From the NCBI RefSeq assembly GCF_000003605.2, contig NW_003140813.1:612976-649017 (forward strand): DNA of 36,042 nt, in the 5' to 3' direction. The notes beneath the pieces are model-generated. The model did no database searches, was not told the origin of the DNA, and saw nothing but the letters and a program-made list of their open reading frames with translations. Positions 1 to 11,447 of the stretch are shown here, in pieces; positions within the stretch are counted from its first letter, which is position 1; each line of letters begins with the position of its first letter. Made by a program: the position numbers and the translations under genes. The DNA is from Saccoglossus kowalevskii. Taxonomy: Eukaryota > Hemichordata > Enteropneusta > Harrimaniidae.

Positions 1-217
1 TACACTACATCAGATTTTAATCAGATTGTTATCGACCTGTAATTTTGACATGACCTGCTGTATGATATGTTTGACTTTGATGACGCATACCACACTGCCC
101 AGCTAGATTAGGATTCTCCATTTACGTGCACATGACCCAAGAGAAGATGAGATAAAGCATGCCAGTAGTGATTTCATCATCGCATAGTCACTGAATACAC
201 ATGCGGATGCAGTGTAC

Positions 218-445
218 CTTCTATTGATACAACAAACGTGCACCTTGCAGTATTCCCGTCTACATCTGTGGCTTCGTATATCACAGTAGTGTTACCAACA
301 GGAAATGTGTCACCTGGATTATGTGACGATGTCACGCCACCTTCTATAGAGGCATAGGCAGTGGGCGGAGTCCAAGAAACAATGGTACCCGAGCTTGAAC
401 TATTCAGTGTTATGTCATCAGGACAATTAACAAACATCAAATATG
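218..445 (-). CDS. HYR (hyalin repeat) domain exon 2
   Basis: A 228-bp symmetric 1-1 exon between acceptor TTTTTACAG and donor GAAG|GTACAC. It reads LMFVNCPDDITLN, WTPPTAY, PGDTFPVGNTTVIYEATD and ARCTFVVSIE, a second complete HYR module close in sequence to the one at 3313-3549. The matching length, phase and sequence point to tandem exon duplication. The transcript must continue past the left edge because the exon ends in a split codon. Confidence 0.9.
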
Positions 446-3400
446 CTGTAAAAAGGTAACATTAGATTATTACTGACATAAACTGATCCTGAACTGAAAT
501 ACGAACATATACTCTCACATTGTATGTCATCTCTGTCTGTATGTCTCTTTCTCTGGCAAACATTGTGATCCTGTTCATCTCTGATAATAAAATCAAGCTG
601 AACCATGTTATGTTATGTTATGTTATGTTATGTTAGCAAAATTTGCCTTCGCCGCGAAGGATTGTGAGCAGATCTCGACCTTTCAGGTCTTGACATCCAT
701 TATAGCCTGGTAATATGGCTTTTTGTATAACGAAATTGAGCACCTACTTGATGACTGAATAACCTATTTGTCTCTTTCAAAACATTCGCCTAAATAATTA
801 TGTGTCCGAGTCAAGTCCGATTATCATTCTTGGTCCGCTAGTATGTGTCTTGCTGGCACCTTTGTCATCTTGTTACGCGTATGACCTGTTGTACGTTAGG
901 GCTCAGCTAATATTAATATACTAGTATTCACTTTGTGGTAATATACATTGTATGCATTGTCTCATTTATTACTCGTCTGGTTCATTGTAGTTCGCCATGT
1001 ATGTGTAAAACGAGGATACATCAAAATATGCACGAAGACAGTACAGTGGTAGTATCGACCGACGTGTGCCCGTCTTCAATCAGTCAATGGTTGTAATCAC
1101 TTTCAATATACATTAATTCCAATCAGCTTTGAAAATGCATATTCGCACTCTTCTTCCAACACAAATAATATGACTTTGTAAAATTTCCCGTGCATATTTG
1201 ATATATGATAATGACCACCAAAGTAACACCCAGTCTGAACACGTAAATATTTCGTTTGACACACAATTATATGGATGAGACTTTGCGGAAAACACTTTCA
1301 AATACCTCGTTGCAGAGATTTTACACGCATATATTCATTTATTTTATAGCGAATGGTGTGGTGTACATGATAAGTAAGTGTTACATGCGCAGATGATGCC
1401 CCTAATGGCTTAATTCCCGGTCACTAGATGAGTATTTACAACAATTCTTGTTGTACTGAATAAAGTGTTTCAATTGATTTCTCATAAGTCACGTATGACG
1501 TTGTATGTGTTGACTGTTGTACATTCTGGTTTTTATTTATTTATATATGCATGTGACCTTGTGACAATTCTTAATCTTTATGAAGAGTATGCTTTGTTTA
1601 TTAATGTTTAATTGTGTTCTATTTTAACAATTCAAATATAAGCATGACCATGTGTTCCAGTACAACAGTACTTTGTCTATGTGCTAATTTCAGTTTTTTT
1701 TTTAGTAATAATTAAAATGCGTTTTTATGAAAATTAAGCACATTGTAAACACACACAAATACGTGTTTCCAAATAAAACAGCGAGGATTTTACGAATACG
1801 TAAATGTTTCATAAGTCTTTATGGATAAAAACAATTATGGATTAATGCAACCAGCATTCTGTACAGTACAAAGAAACAGTATAAAGAAACTTGAGTGAAA
1901 AATAGACTGTTGTCCGAGACTCTGACTCTTTACAGTATAGATGCACTTGATCTAACTAGTCTATCAAGTAATTCAATTAATTCACTTTATTGAAAAAATA
2001 GTGTTATATTTTATGATGTTTCATACTTCATCCGCCTAGGCACCAGGTTGTGGACGAATTAATGGTATACATCTACATGGCCTTATCAACCAAGTACAAC
2101 TGATAATCAACATGACGTGGGGACTCGTTACCTAAGAGAGATCGACATTCCGCAATTTATGGAGTGTGGTGATGGTTGGAATTCCATCGGAGCGTCGTAA
2201 TATACTAAATAAATTAAATAAACCTCAGGGCATTTAATTAAGAAGTGATGTCATGTATTTTGCAAAGTGCGAGCTCACCCTACGTCAAACATTGCAGCAA
2301 CTATATATAAATCTACCAGATATGTGTCATACATCAAAACCGTCGTGTGTTAGATTTGCCGTCTATAAAATGAATATGACGTCAATGTCGTCTGCCTTCA
2401 TACCAGCAAAATATATCTTCCAATCATTAAATTTTGTAATTATTGTTTTCTAGACATACGTTTGTAAGAGAGATGTTTTTTTTGAAAATATACTACACAA
2501 TATAGTGGCTCTGATTGTCACTGATTGCCAATTTGTTGCTTTAATCATTCTGTATTTTGCTTCTGCTACTTGTGATACTAGTCAAGGTCAATTCCAGGGT
2601 AAATCATAGCTTTTGGATATTTAATCATTTCCCCTAATTCATACAACCATAATAGCCATGTTAGTGTAATGCAGATAATTAAACAATCAGTGTGCATTGT
2701 ATAGGGTCTTGCTAATAAACCTTCCAGATTTCTTTCTTTCCTACAATTGTTTTGTTGACGGCATTTGAATATGTTGATTGAAATCCCATTGTCTTGCATA
2801 TCATTACCACTAAATGCACGGATTTCGACATACTATTTTATGATCATTTCACACAGAGATAATCTATGTACATTTTAATATATGCATGTTCATTGAATGC
2901 ACTTTTCGCGGCATGTTTATACAAGTACCAGTATACTAAATGTATACAGAATAGTTTAGTGCAACATATATCCATAGCAACCAATAACCCCTTAAATATA
3001 ATGTCCACTGTACACCTTTCCTGTCACGAATTCATACGTATTTCCATATTCATTGAATTTTAGTCATCTAAACACAATTTTAGCAATTGTGTAAATATTT
3101 TGCACCGACGATGTACAGTTTCAGAAACACGTGTACTACAAAGGAACACCTTAAATCCGGTATATCTGTGGTCACCACACCATTTACTCATATGAACCAC
3201 AGTCCCTCAACACCAGTGTTGAACCAAGTTTGCACCACATTTAGTGAAACACCCAATAACTGCTTCACCAGAATGCGAATTTAACTCTAAATTCATATGT
3301 CGAATACTTTACCTTGTACTGAGACAACAAACGTGCACTTTGCCGTACTCCCGTCCGCTACTGTGGCACTGTATACCACCGTAGTGTTACCAAGAGGAAA

Positions 3401-5566
3401 TGAGTCGCCTGGCGTATGGGATGACGTAACATTCACATCATCGCCGCTTATGTAAGCAATCGCAGTCGGCGGAATCCATAAAACAGTGGTATTGAAACTT
3501 GTACCATTCAGCGTTATATCCTCGGGACAATTCTCAAACACTGGAGGAGCTGAAAAGACATTATCTTTATATAAACTGATGTAACAGTTTTTTTTTGTTT
3601 ATTATCCCAACAAAGATCAACAGGTCAAACCATTTACAGATATAGAAAAAGCTAAATTTGTACAGATACATTGATACTAATTACATGACAGTTTAACACT
3701 AGTAATTGCCAATATGAAACTTTATATATTATGTAGAAAACAAATCCATATTGAACTTAAAAGAAATGTCAAAAAACTTTTCTGGAACTGAATGCATGGA
3801 GATCAGACTAAAAATAGGTCCAATGCTAAGGTGCCTACTTGGTTACATACACTCTTATTTGGATTATTGGAGTGTCATGATAATGGCTATTTACAATTAT
3901 ATATGAACTAGACTGATTTCGTATGATCACCACACATGGAATAGTTAGAGTAGAACGTTATACAGTTTTAAACACAAATACTTAGCGTAATAACTGGCCA
4001 CTGTTTGTTTCTGGTATTTTTGTATTAGTGTAGATGTTTCATTTGTGACAACTGTGTTTGATTATATGGTTGACTATTTATTATTTATAATATATAAATT
4101 TCTCGTACGACTGCCAATCAGAATTGGCGGTTCAAACTACGTCACAGAAGCCTTTCGTCTATAGAGGGCGCAACTTGTGGGAGCTGTCTTGCTGGCTGTG
4201 AATTGGGAAGTTTTTGTCAACATTCCTTCAATAAAATACAAGCCTAAACACACACATGTATATTGTAATCTCAAATGGCAATGAAACAAAAAGCAACTCA
4301 CCTTCTGACCTATAGGTGGCTGAGTAACCCTTTTGCTCGACGTGACTGTCAGTATGCAAAGTAAGACTGATATTATTACTCTGTGACGTGTAAATAAAAT
4401 CATCCAAAACTCCACAGTATGGCACAGTATTGTTTTCACTGAACATGTTATCGGTTATCTGTTGACGTAAACGTAGATAATCATTGTAGCAGAATCCCGA
4501 CCATGTATCGCAAATATAACTTTGGTTGCCCCACTTTAAACAATGGTAGCGCTCTGATGCACGAGTCCGGTAAAAGTCGCTTCAATGTGCTATGAGTTAA
4601 TAGTACGCGAATTCGAGTACTATAAAATATATACCGGCGCATTACGATGTTCATTTGAAATTTTAGGAATTTGGTCGTTTATATTAATTAAGATTAAATT
4701 CCCTGAATTGCAGCTTTTTCAAAATGCAAAACAAACAGCTTGGATATTGAGTGATTACTTCCTGGACAGTTAATCACTGACAGAGCAACGCGTCAGAGAA
4801 AAGCTAAATTAGAAATATGTTAGTGGCATTCATAAACACATTTTGCTATCTACTCTGTTTTTATATTTATGTAACGAATATATCAGCATTATCCTTCGAA
4901 ATGAAATTGTACATGTATTTCACAGTTGTGAAAATACTGTGCATGTGTTCTCAAACTGAGTCATTTTCTAAGACAACAATTAAAGCGGGAGGGTCGTCAC
5001 CTGCGCACGCGCGGGAATTGAGTCCCGAGCGACGATAACAACACACGCTAAAACGCAAAGGCCCATGGGTAGACGCTTGTTTGTAAACAATGACACGCTT
5101 TGGCAATCTGACGCATGCGCAGGTGTCGACTCCCCCCCCCGCTTTAATAGTATATGTTCAAATCGCATGTTGCGTGCTGCTATGTGATTGTTCGTTTGTA
5201 TGTAATTATTTACATTTCCTCAGTAGATTTTCTCTGGTATTTACCCCGCGGATAATCAGCTGAGTGGTTTATTGAATCATGAATACTAGTATTAGGTTTT
5301 CTTTGTGTATAGTTGAAATACTATACGTTTTTGTGTTGTCCGGTGTTATTCGGCTTCTGAATTATTTACCTCTAGTTTATCAAAACAGATTCCATCATCA
5401 GGTTTCTCGAGATAAAAATCCTCGAATTCCACTAGAATAATCGCATTTGGGTTTGGTAGCACAATATTAACAGTGCAGTCTACTTTTGGTGGATAGTTAT
5501 TTGGATAATTCGGGGAGGATAATGTCCCCGTTGGCTCTGTCAGAGTGATGGTCTCACAGTCTTCTC
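218..5566 (-). CDS. Partial CUB-HYR-HYR protein gene (four exons, spliced)
   Basis: Four minus-strand exons join in frame: 5566-5370 and 4458-4302 (CUB domain), 3549-3313 (HYR 1), 445-218 (HYR 2). Junction phases are 0 after the first exon and 1 after the others; each joined codon is sensible (G+CT = Ala before HYR 1, G+CA = Ala before HYR 2). All four exons have AG acceptors and GT donors. CUB and HYR modules occur together in extracellular adhesion, matrix or complement-like proteins, so an extracellular role is inferred. No signal peptide or transmembrane segment is seen because both gene ends are missing: the chain runs past base 1, and the CUB exon begins with a split codon so there is at least one upstream exon. 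The exact family member cannot be named; HYR-containing multidomain proteins are highly shuffled. Confidence 0.85.
446..3312 (-). other. Intron between the two HYR exons
   Basis: AT-rich sequence with no convincing exon on either strand. It contains a (TGTTA)n microsatellite near 605-635 and, close by at about 650-664, a small hairpin with arms CCTTCG/CGAAGG. The short open frames here have no domain signature or splice context. Confidence 0.7.
605..635. repeat. Pentanucleotide microsatellite (TGTTA)n
   Basis: About six perfect copies of the pentamer ATGTT lie inside the HYR-HYR intron. It is a simple-sequence repeat with no visible coding role. Confidence 0.95.
3313..3549 (-). CDS. HYR (hyalin repeat) domain exon 1
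   Basis: The acceptor TTTTCAG and donor CAAG|GTAAAG bound a 237-bp symmetric 1-1 exon. It encodes PPVFENCPEDITLN, a PPTA motif, PGDSFPLGNTTVVY and AKCTFVVSV: the full HYR pattern, with its two cysteines (NCP and KCTF) and the FPxGxTTVxYxA core. HYR modules are about 80-residue immunoglobulin-like folds linked to cell adhesion. NGTS and NTTV are potential N-glycosylation sites. Confidence 0.9.
3550..4301 (-). other. Intron between CUB and HYR exons
   Basis: Plain AT-rich sequence bounded by GTGAGT on the CUB side and TTTTCAG on the HYR side. No repeats or exons recognised. Confidence 0.75.
4302..4458 (-). CDS. CUB domain, C-terminal half (exon)
   Basis: Begins after GTCAACAG and reads ITDNMFSENNTVPYCG, which continues directly from the ...FDKLE end of the preceding exon, a common intron position inside CUB domains. 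It contains the fourth CUB cysteine (PYCG), the strand SNNISLTLHTDS and the terminal GYSATY motif. It ends GAA G|GTGAGT, leaving phase 1. ENNT is a potential N-glycosylation site. With the previous exon the domain totals about 117 residues, the normal size. Confidence 0.87.
4459..5369 (-). other. Intron inside the CUB domain
   Basis: Splits the CUB coding region in phase 0. Apart from the GC-rich inverted-repeat element at 4979-5148 it is AT-rich and featureless. Confidence 0.75.
4979..5148. mobile_element. GC-rich MITE with about 35-bp terminal inverted repeats
   Basis: The left end ATTAAAGCGGGAGGGTCGTC and the inverted right end (ATTAAAGCGGG...GTCGACACCTGCGCATGCG) match with small gaps over about 35 bp, sharing CACCTGCGCA. 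The 170-bp unit has no coding capacity and is much more GC-rich than its surroundings, which marks it as an insertion. It is probably a non-autonomous DNA transposon; no clear target duplication fixes the superfamily. Confidence 0.7.
5370..5566 (-). CDS. CUB domain, N-terminal half (exon)
   Basis: Acceptor ...TTTTGTAG precedes the exon and donor GAG|GTAAAT follows. The translation has CUB hallmarks: DCETITL start, the signature SSPNYPNNYPP, second Cys in VDCTVNI, then VEFEDFYLE and the third Cys in GICFDKLE. This is the first half of a roughly 110-residue CUB beta-sandwich with three of its four cysteines. The acidic residues of FEDF and CFDKLE sit where calcium-binding CUBs carry Ca ligands, so calcium binding is possible. 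The exon starts with two bases of a split codon (phase 1) and ends in phase 0. Confidence 0.88.
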
Positions 5567-6365
5567 CTACAAAACGTAATCAACAAACATACATCATACG
5601 AATGTGTAAGTTATAAATGAAATGTGTCATTATTTTCTTCTTTGTTGCATATCATTTGCATCTAATTTGCATGCGCTGACAGGTACAGTCCTGTTTTGAA
5701 AGACAAATGCAACTGTTGTTTTTAAGCTTTCACGAAATAAACTATATAAACCAGAAATAAAATATATTTTCTTTGAAATATTAGAAATTGTGTCAATATG
5801 GCTCACATTGTTTTCTACGCCAAATAAAGATACCTCAGTTTCTCTTTATACTAACCTAATGAAAGATGGACAGCCGACAGTGACAGGAGTGTTACCAAAA
5901 ATAAATCAATTATCATCTTGTCCTTGTAGTAAATCTAAAAAAGATGCAGAGGTTACCGCTAGTTAAAACTGTTCATTTTGGGTAATACGGTGACCGCATC
6001 ACTCTGTGTTCGGAACGTATAACGCATACTCGGTTACTACTTATGACTCCAAATAAAGCGATTGTTAGCATAAGTGTTGAAATATTTTTATATAAACCGT
6101 CGTATGGTATTACTGACGTGTGAGTGTACTAGTATAAATCGGACACGAGTACTACGGTGTCACGGCATTCTTGTACAATCTGAATGACAGTATGCCGCAA
6201 AACCCTCAACCCCAGTCAATACAAGTTTAGATTTAAGCCATGGTTCATGAATACAATTTTTGTTTGTATCAATCATGCATTTTTCAAACATTCAATAATC
6301 ACAATTGTGTGAAAGTGTGGTATATGTTCAACTGAAAGAAACTGACGCCATGTGATAGCACATTT
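5567..6365. other. Gap: no gene recognised
   Basis: AT-rich sequence between the CUB exon and the 30-bp minisatellite. If the CUB gene extends upstream this is its intron or 5' flank. No exon or element could be supported on either strand. Confidence 0.6.
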
Positions 6366-8431
6366 GTGAAATTGCTGCACACTAGGTGCTCCGTTGTGAA
6401 ATTGCTGCACACTGGGTGCTCCGTTGTGAAATTGCTGCACACTGGGTGCTCCGTTGTGAAATTGCTGCACACTGGGTGCTCCGTTGTGAAATTGCTGCAC
6501 ACTGGGTGCTCCGTTGTGAAATTGCTGCACACTGGGCGCTCCGTTGTGAAATTGCTGCACACTGGGTGCTCATTTGTGAAATTGCTGCACACTGGGTGCT
6601 CCGTTGTGAAATTGCTGCACACTGGGTGCTCCGTTGTGAAATTGCTGCACACTGGGTGCTCCGTTGTGAAATTGCTGCACACTGGGTGCTCCGTTGTGAA
6701 ATTGCTGCACACTGGGTGCTCCGCTGTGAAATTACTGCACACTGGGTGCTCATTTGTGAAATTGCTGCACACTGGGTGCTCCGTTGTGAAATTGCTGCAC
6801 ACTGGGTGCTCCGTTGTGAAATTGCTGCACACTGGGTGCTCCGTTGTGAAATTGCTGCACACTGGGTGCTTCGTTGTGAAATTGCTGCACACTGGGTGCT
6901 CATTTGTGAAATTGTTGCACACTGGGTGCTCCGTTGTGAAATTGCTGCACACTGGGTGCTCCGTTGTGAAATTGCTGCACACTGGGTGCTCCGCTGTGAA
7001 ATTGCTGCACACTGGGTGCTCCGTTGTGAAATTGCTGCACACTGGGTGCTCCGCTGTGAAATTGCTGCACACTAGGTGCTCCGTTGTGAAATTGCTGCAC
7101 ACTGGGTGCTCCGTTGTGAAATTGCTGCACACTGGGTGCTCCGTTGTGAAATTGCTGCACACTGGGTGCTCCACCACGGTTGTGAAATTGCTGCACACTG
7201 GGTGCTCATTTGTGAAATTGCTGCACACTGGGTGCTCCGTTGTGAAATTGCTGCACACTAGGTGCTCCACCACGGTTGTGAAATTGCTGCACACTGGGTG
7301 CTCCATTGTGAAATTGCTGCACACTGGGTGCTCCGTTGTGAAATTGCTGCACACTGGGTGCTCTGTTGTGAAATTGCTGCACACTGGGTGCTCCGTTGTG
7401 AAATTGCTGCACACTGGGTGCTCCGTTGTGAAATTGCTGCACACTGGGTGCTCATTTGTGAAATTGCTGCACACTGGGTGCTCCGTTGTGAAATTGCTGC
7501 ACACTGGGTGCTCCATTGTGAAATTGCTGCACACTGGGTGCTCCGCTGTGAAATTGCTGCACACTAGGTGCTCCGTTGTGAAATTGCTGCACACTGGGTG
7601 CTCCATTGTGAAATTGATGCACACTGGGTGCTCCACCACGGTTGTGAAATTGATGCACACTGGGTGCTCATTTGTGAAATTGCTGCACACTGGGTGCTCC
7701 ATTGTGAAATTGCTGCACACTGGGTGCTCCGTTGTGAAATTGCTGCACACTGGGTGCTCCGTTGTGAAATTGCTGCACACTGGGTGCTCCGCTGTGAAAT
7801 TGCTGCACACTAGGTGCTCCGTTGTGAAATTGCTGCACACTGGGTGCTCCGTTGTGAAATTGCTGCACACTGAGTGCTCCACCACGGTTGTGAAATTGCT
7901 GCACACTGGGTGCTCCACCACGGTTGTGAAATTGCTGCACACTGGGTGCTCCGTTGTGAAATTGCTGCACACTGGGTGCTCCACCCCGGTTGTGAAATTG
8001 CTGCACACTGGGTGCTCCACCCCGGTTGTGAAATTGCTGCACACTGGGTGCTCCACCCCGGTTGTGAAATTGCTGCACACTGGGTGCTCCGTTGTGAAAT
8101 TGCTGCACACTGGGTGCTCCGTTGTGAAATTGCTGCACACTGGGTGCTCCGTTGTGAAATTGCAGCACACTGGGAGCTCCGTTGTGAAATTGCTGCACAC
8201 TGGGTGCTCCGTTGTGAAATTGCTGCACACTGGGTGCTCCGTTGTGAAATTGCTGCACACTGGGTGCTCCGTTGTGAAATTGCAGCACACTGGGAGCTCC
8301 GTTGTGAAATTGCTGCACACTGGGTGCTCCGTTGTGAAATTGCAGCACACTGGGAGCTCCGTTGTGAAATTGCTGCACACTGGGTGCTCCGTTGTTGTAA
8401 TTGCTGCACACTGGGTGCTCCGTTGTTGTAA
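6366..8431. repeat. 2-kb minisatellite of 30/36-bp units
   Basis: About 67 head-to-tail copies of a 30-bp unit, roughly TTGTGAAATTGCTGCACACT plus GGGTGCTCCG. About eight units are 36 bp long through an added CCACCACGG or CCACCCCGG version of the junction. Variant units recur in blocks: CCGCTG followed by ACTAGG occurs at 7051, 7543 and 7789 (spacings 492 and 246 bp), and a GCAGCACACTGGGAGC variant at 8161, 8281 and 8341. This indicates higher-order duplication by unequal exchange. Because units are multiples of three, long frames are open on both strands; the minus frame repeats EHPVCSNFTT. I treat these as by-products. Confidence 0.97.
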
Positions 8432-8437
8432 TTGCAA

Positions 8438-11400
8438 TATGATTTATCTTTATACCTCATTACCTCTACTGTGGATATAATTGAAGTCTAACATCATAGA
8501 AATCCCGGGTGAAAGAGCTCCACAAATGCAAAGGAATTGAATTTACAGATTTTCTATATTACTTTTTATTATATAAATATCCAATTTTTAATTAGTATAC
8601 ATTGTCCACCATTTTCATTTTCCGGCAAGGAATTGTGGAATTGAGAAAATGATTTCATCTATAACATGAGGAACACTGATGCAAATTTTCATTGTAAGTG
8701 TATAATTATAATTTAAAATAGAAATTATATATAATATAACTTGTATAAGTTACTCTCATCGATAATTGTATATCACGTGGTGTAGGTAGACAGTGGATAA
8801 TGTCATGGAAACTGGTCACACACGGAATATGTTTTTTACATATAGATACGTTTGTGTGTGACCGACCACACCCTTACCCCACCTCACTCCATAGGCCAAC
8901 CAATGGAAACATAATGTAACAGTCAACGTCACATATATACAGTGAATTAATTTGAAAAGAAACATTGCAATTCTTCAATTTGAAAAACTTAAATATCTCT
9001 TGTTCGATTGTTTTGACATTTTCAAACATCTGGCACCTGTGTTGCTCGTCGAAACGGTGGTAATATATTAAACAGACCAATATATCGTAAAACCATCATA
9101 AAAGTGCAAAATGGCACACATGGGTCAATTAGCATAAATTATAATGCAACCAGAATATATTGTCGATGGTTATTTGTTGTACAATAAATGCATGGTACTA
9201 AGCTGACAGAATACGTGGGCAGTCTAAAAAACCATATGTTAGTAAATGTTAGCTATTAGTATGAACATTGATAAAAACCGCTTTCTACGGGTGGGTTCAT
9301 AATATAACATCAACCCCCTACGATAGTTCTTTTTTGCTGGCAAGGGTTAAAAATTAAACATTTTAACTAAGTCGTACCCTTATAACGAGTGAGACATAAT
9401 ACAGTAATTACACAACTAAATCACGTGGATACAGTATGGTATAATAACACTGCCTACCAAAACTAAATGAAATTAAAATCATTCCAATTTCATGTAAACA
9501 ATGAATTTTCACGCGTTGTATATTTCGCTAGAATCAAACATAACACAACGAGACGTGACGAATATGTCTATTTATATAATATCAATTAATTAGTGGTTTT
9601 ATTACGTCATAGATTTACATTGTCACATAACAAAGTAAACCTCTACTCACAAGTAAATTCTAAGTAAGTAAATTTAACTAAATTTGCTTAATTCTGATGC
9701 TAGTGAGTTATGACAACAATAGTGATACCAAACAGCGCTATAGTGGATTTTTAGAAGGGTCTGGGCACGATAATGTGTGAGGCTCTCGCCATAGACTCAT
9801 GTACTCATACAATATGACGCTGTTGGGATTCATTATTGTTTAAATAATGCGTACAAATTTGCATATTTCTTACAATAATAGACTCTATAGAAGGTACAAT
9901 GACCGAACGTATGTTTTCGGTATGCATGAGGTATTCACTCGGCGAGTTACACGCACACCAATCATCACATCCTATGGTCGCGGATGTAACGCAACCATAA
10001 TTATATACTATGCACGATAAAACACGATATGTCCCATCTGTAAGGGAATAGCCATTTTACAACTGGGGTGGAGGCCTGAGTGATTTTTGTTGGGGGAGTG
10101 CTTTGGTAAATAGAAAAAAATTGTCCATGATGACTCTACAAGGCAAAATAATTGAAAAAAACAAACAAACACGTGAGTGAAATTAATGGCGTGTGATATA
10201 TGTGAATTAAATATTTCCGGAAACCAAAATTCGTTCAGCCTACCCCCCCATATTTAAATATGATGTTCAAATGATGTATAGTTGAAAGAGTTTCATTATT
10301 ACGTATACAGAATTTGCGACAGGTATTCTAACACTTCATTGGTGGATTTCTGGGGCACGTGATATCCTGTTCACTGACGTCGTCAACCCCAACTCGTTCA
10401 AGGTTGGTTTACGACCCATAAACTCGAACACAAATCAAACATATAGCTGCAAAGTCACAAATAAATGATAATTATCGCGTGAAAACCTACAGATTTGAAT
10501 AGTTAAATACAATCATTCGTTTATGACGTAATACTAGCCAAACTAAAAATGTCAACGCTCAATACATACCTAAATTAGATGAAATTATAAATCCCCCGTG
10601 ATTTGCATTACAGGCACGAGAGGTAATATGGCATGAATAATTTGGAAATATAATTTTATGGATGTTGGGCTTGAATATATGTAATTAAATAACAAATGGT
10701 GAACATTTGCTGGTAGGCACCCCACCCTTCACTACCGGCAGGTGCTTTTGCTTATATTTCTATTCAAATTTATTCAATTTTCTGTCAATACCCAGTCTCT
10801 GTCAGTACCGTGTCATATATGGGCGTTAATGACATACGTTTCAGTTACGACGGCATCTTCTATGCTATTTAAAATGTCATTTTACTTTAATAATATATTT
10901 TTGAGGACAATTGGGGTGGAAGGTTCATGCGTTTTAGTGCTGAATGCATCCCTATAGTTTTTGTATTGTATTCGCATATTCATAATTCTCACATTAGATT
11001 TGATTAAGACTTTATGGTTATCATAATGTGAATGCTTTGGAAAACGAACATTATTATAGTTTGTTGTGCCATTTCTATGGTGACCCCATGAAAATAAATT
11101 TTGAGAAATTTAGCTCAAGTTTATTATTATTTTTTTGGAATGATAAAATGAGTGTATTGTAATTAGTTAGGACATTTATGTCACAATATTCATAACCATC
11201 AACGCGGATATGTCTTAACATGTATGTTAGTGCACTGTTATAAAGTGACTGGACGTACTACTTTTTTTTTATATACTTTTTATTAGGCGCTTCATTGATA
11301 CATTACATTGTTATGAAATTACATTGAGTTGTTCTATTCCTGTATTCTATTATACATATATAGTAGTACCTCTTTTTTTATCTTACATATGGTAACAAAG

Positions 11401-11447
11401 GAGACCACTTTTTTTTAGATGTGAAACCATCTTATTGTACTTTTTTG
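8438..11447. other. Gap: intergenic or intronic, nothing recognised
   Basis: About 3 kb of AT-rich sequence with no exon, RNA gene or clear transposon found on either strand. Short open frames near 8874-9080 and 10742-10957 show no domain pattern, coding bias or splice context. Confidence 0.55.

Noticed and set aside
6366..8431. CRISPR-like regular repeat array
   Set aside because: The 30-bp units are directly adjacent with no spacers, and the context is a eukaryotic genome; it is a minisatellite.
6299..8480. Long open frames of about 700 codons and the overlapping shorter ones on both strands, as protein-coding genes
   Set aside because: They are open on both strands only because the 30/36-bp unit is a multiple of three and lacks stops; there is no splice or start context.
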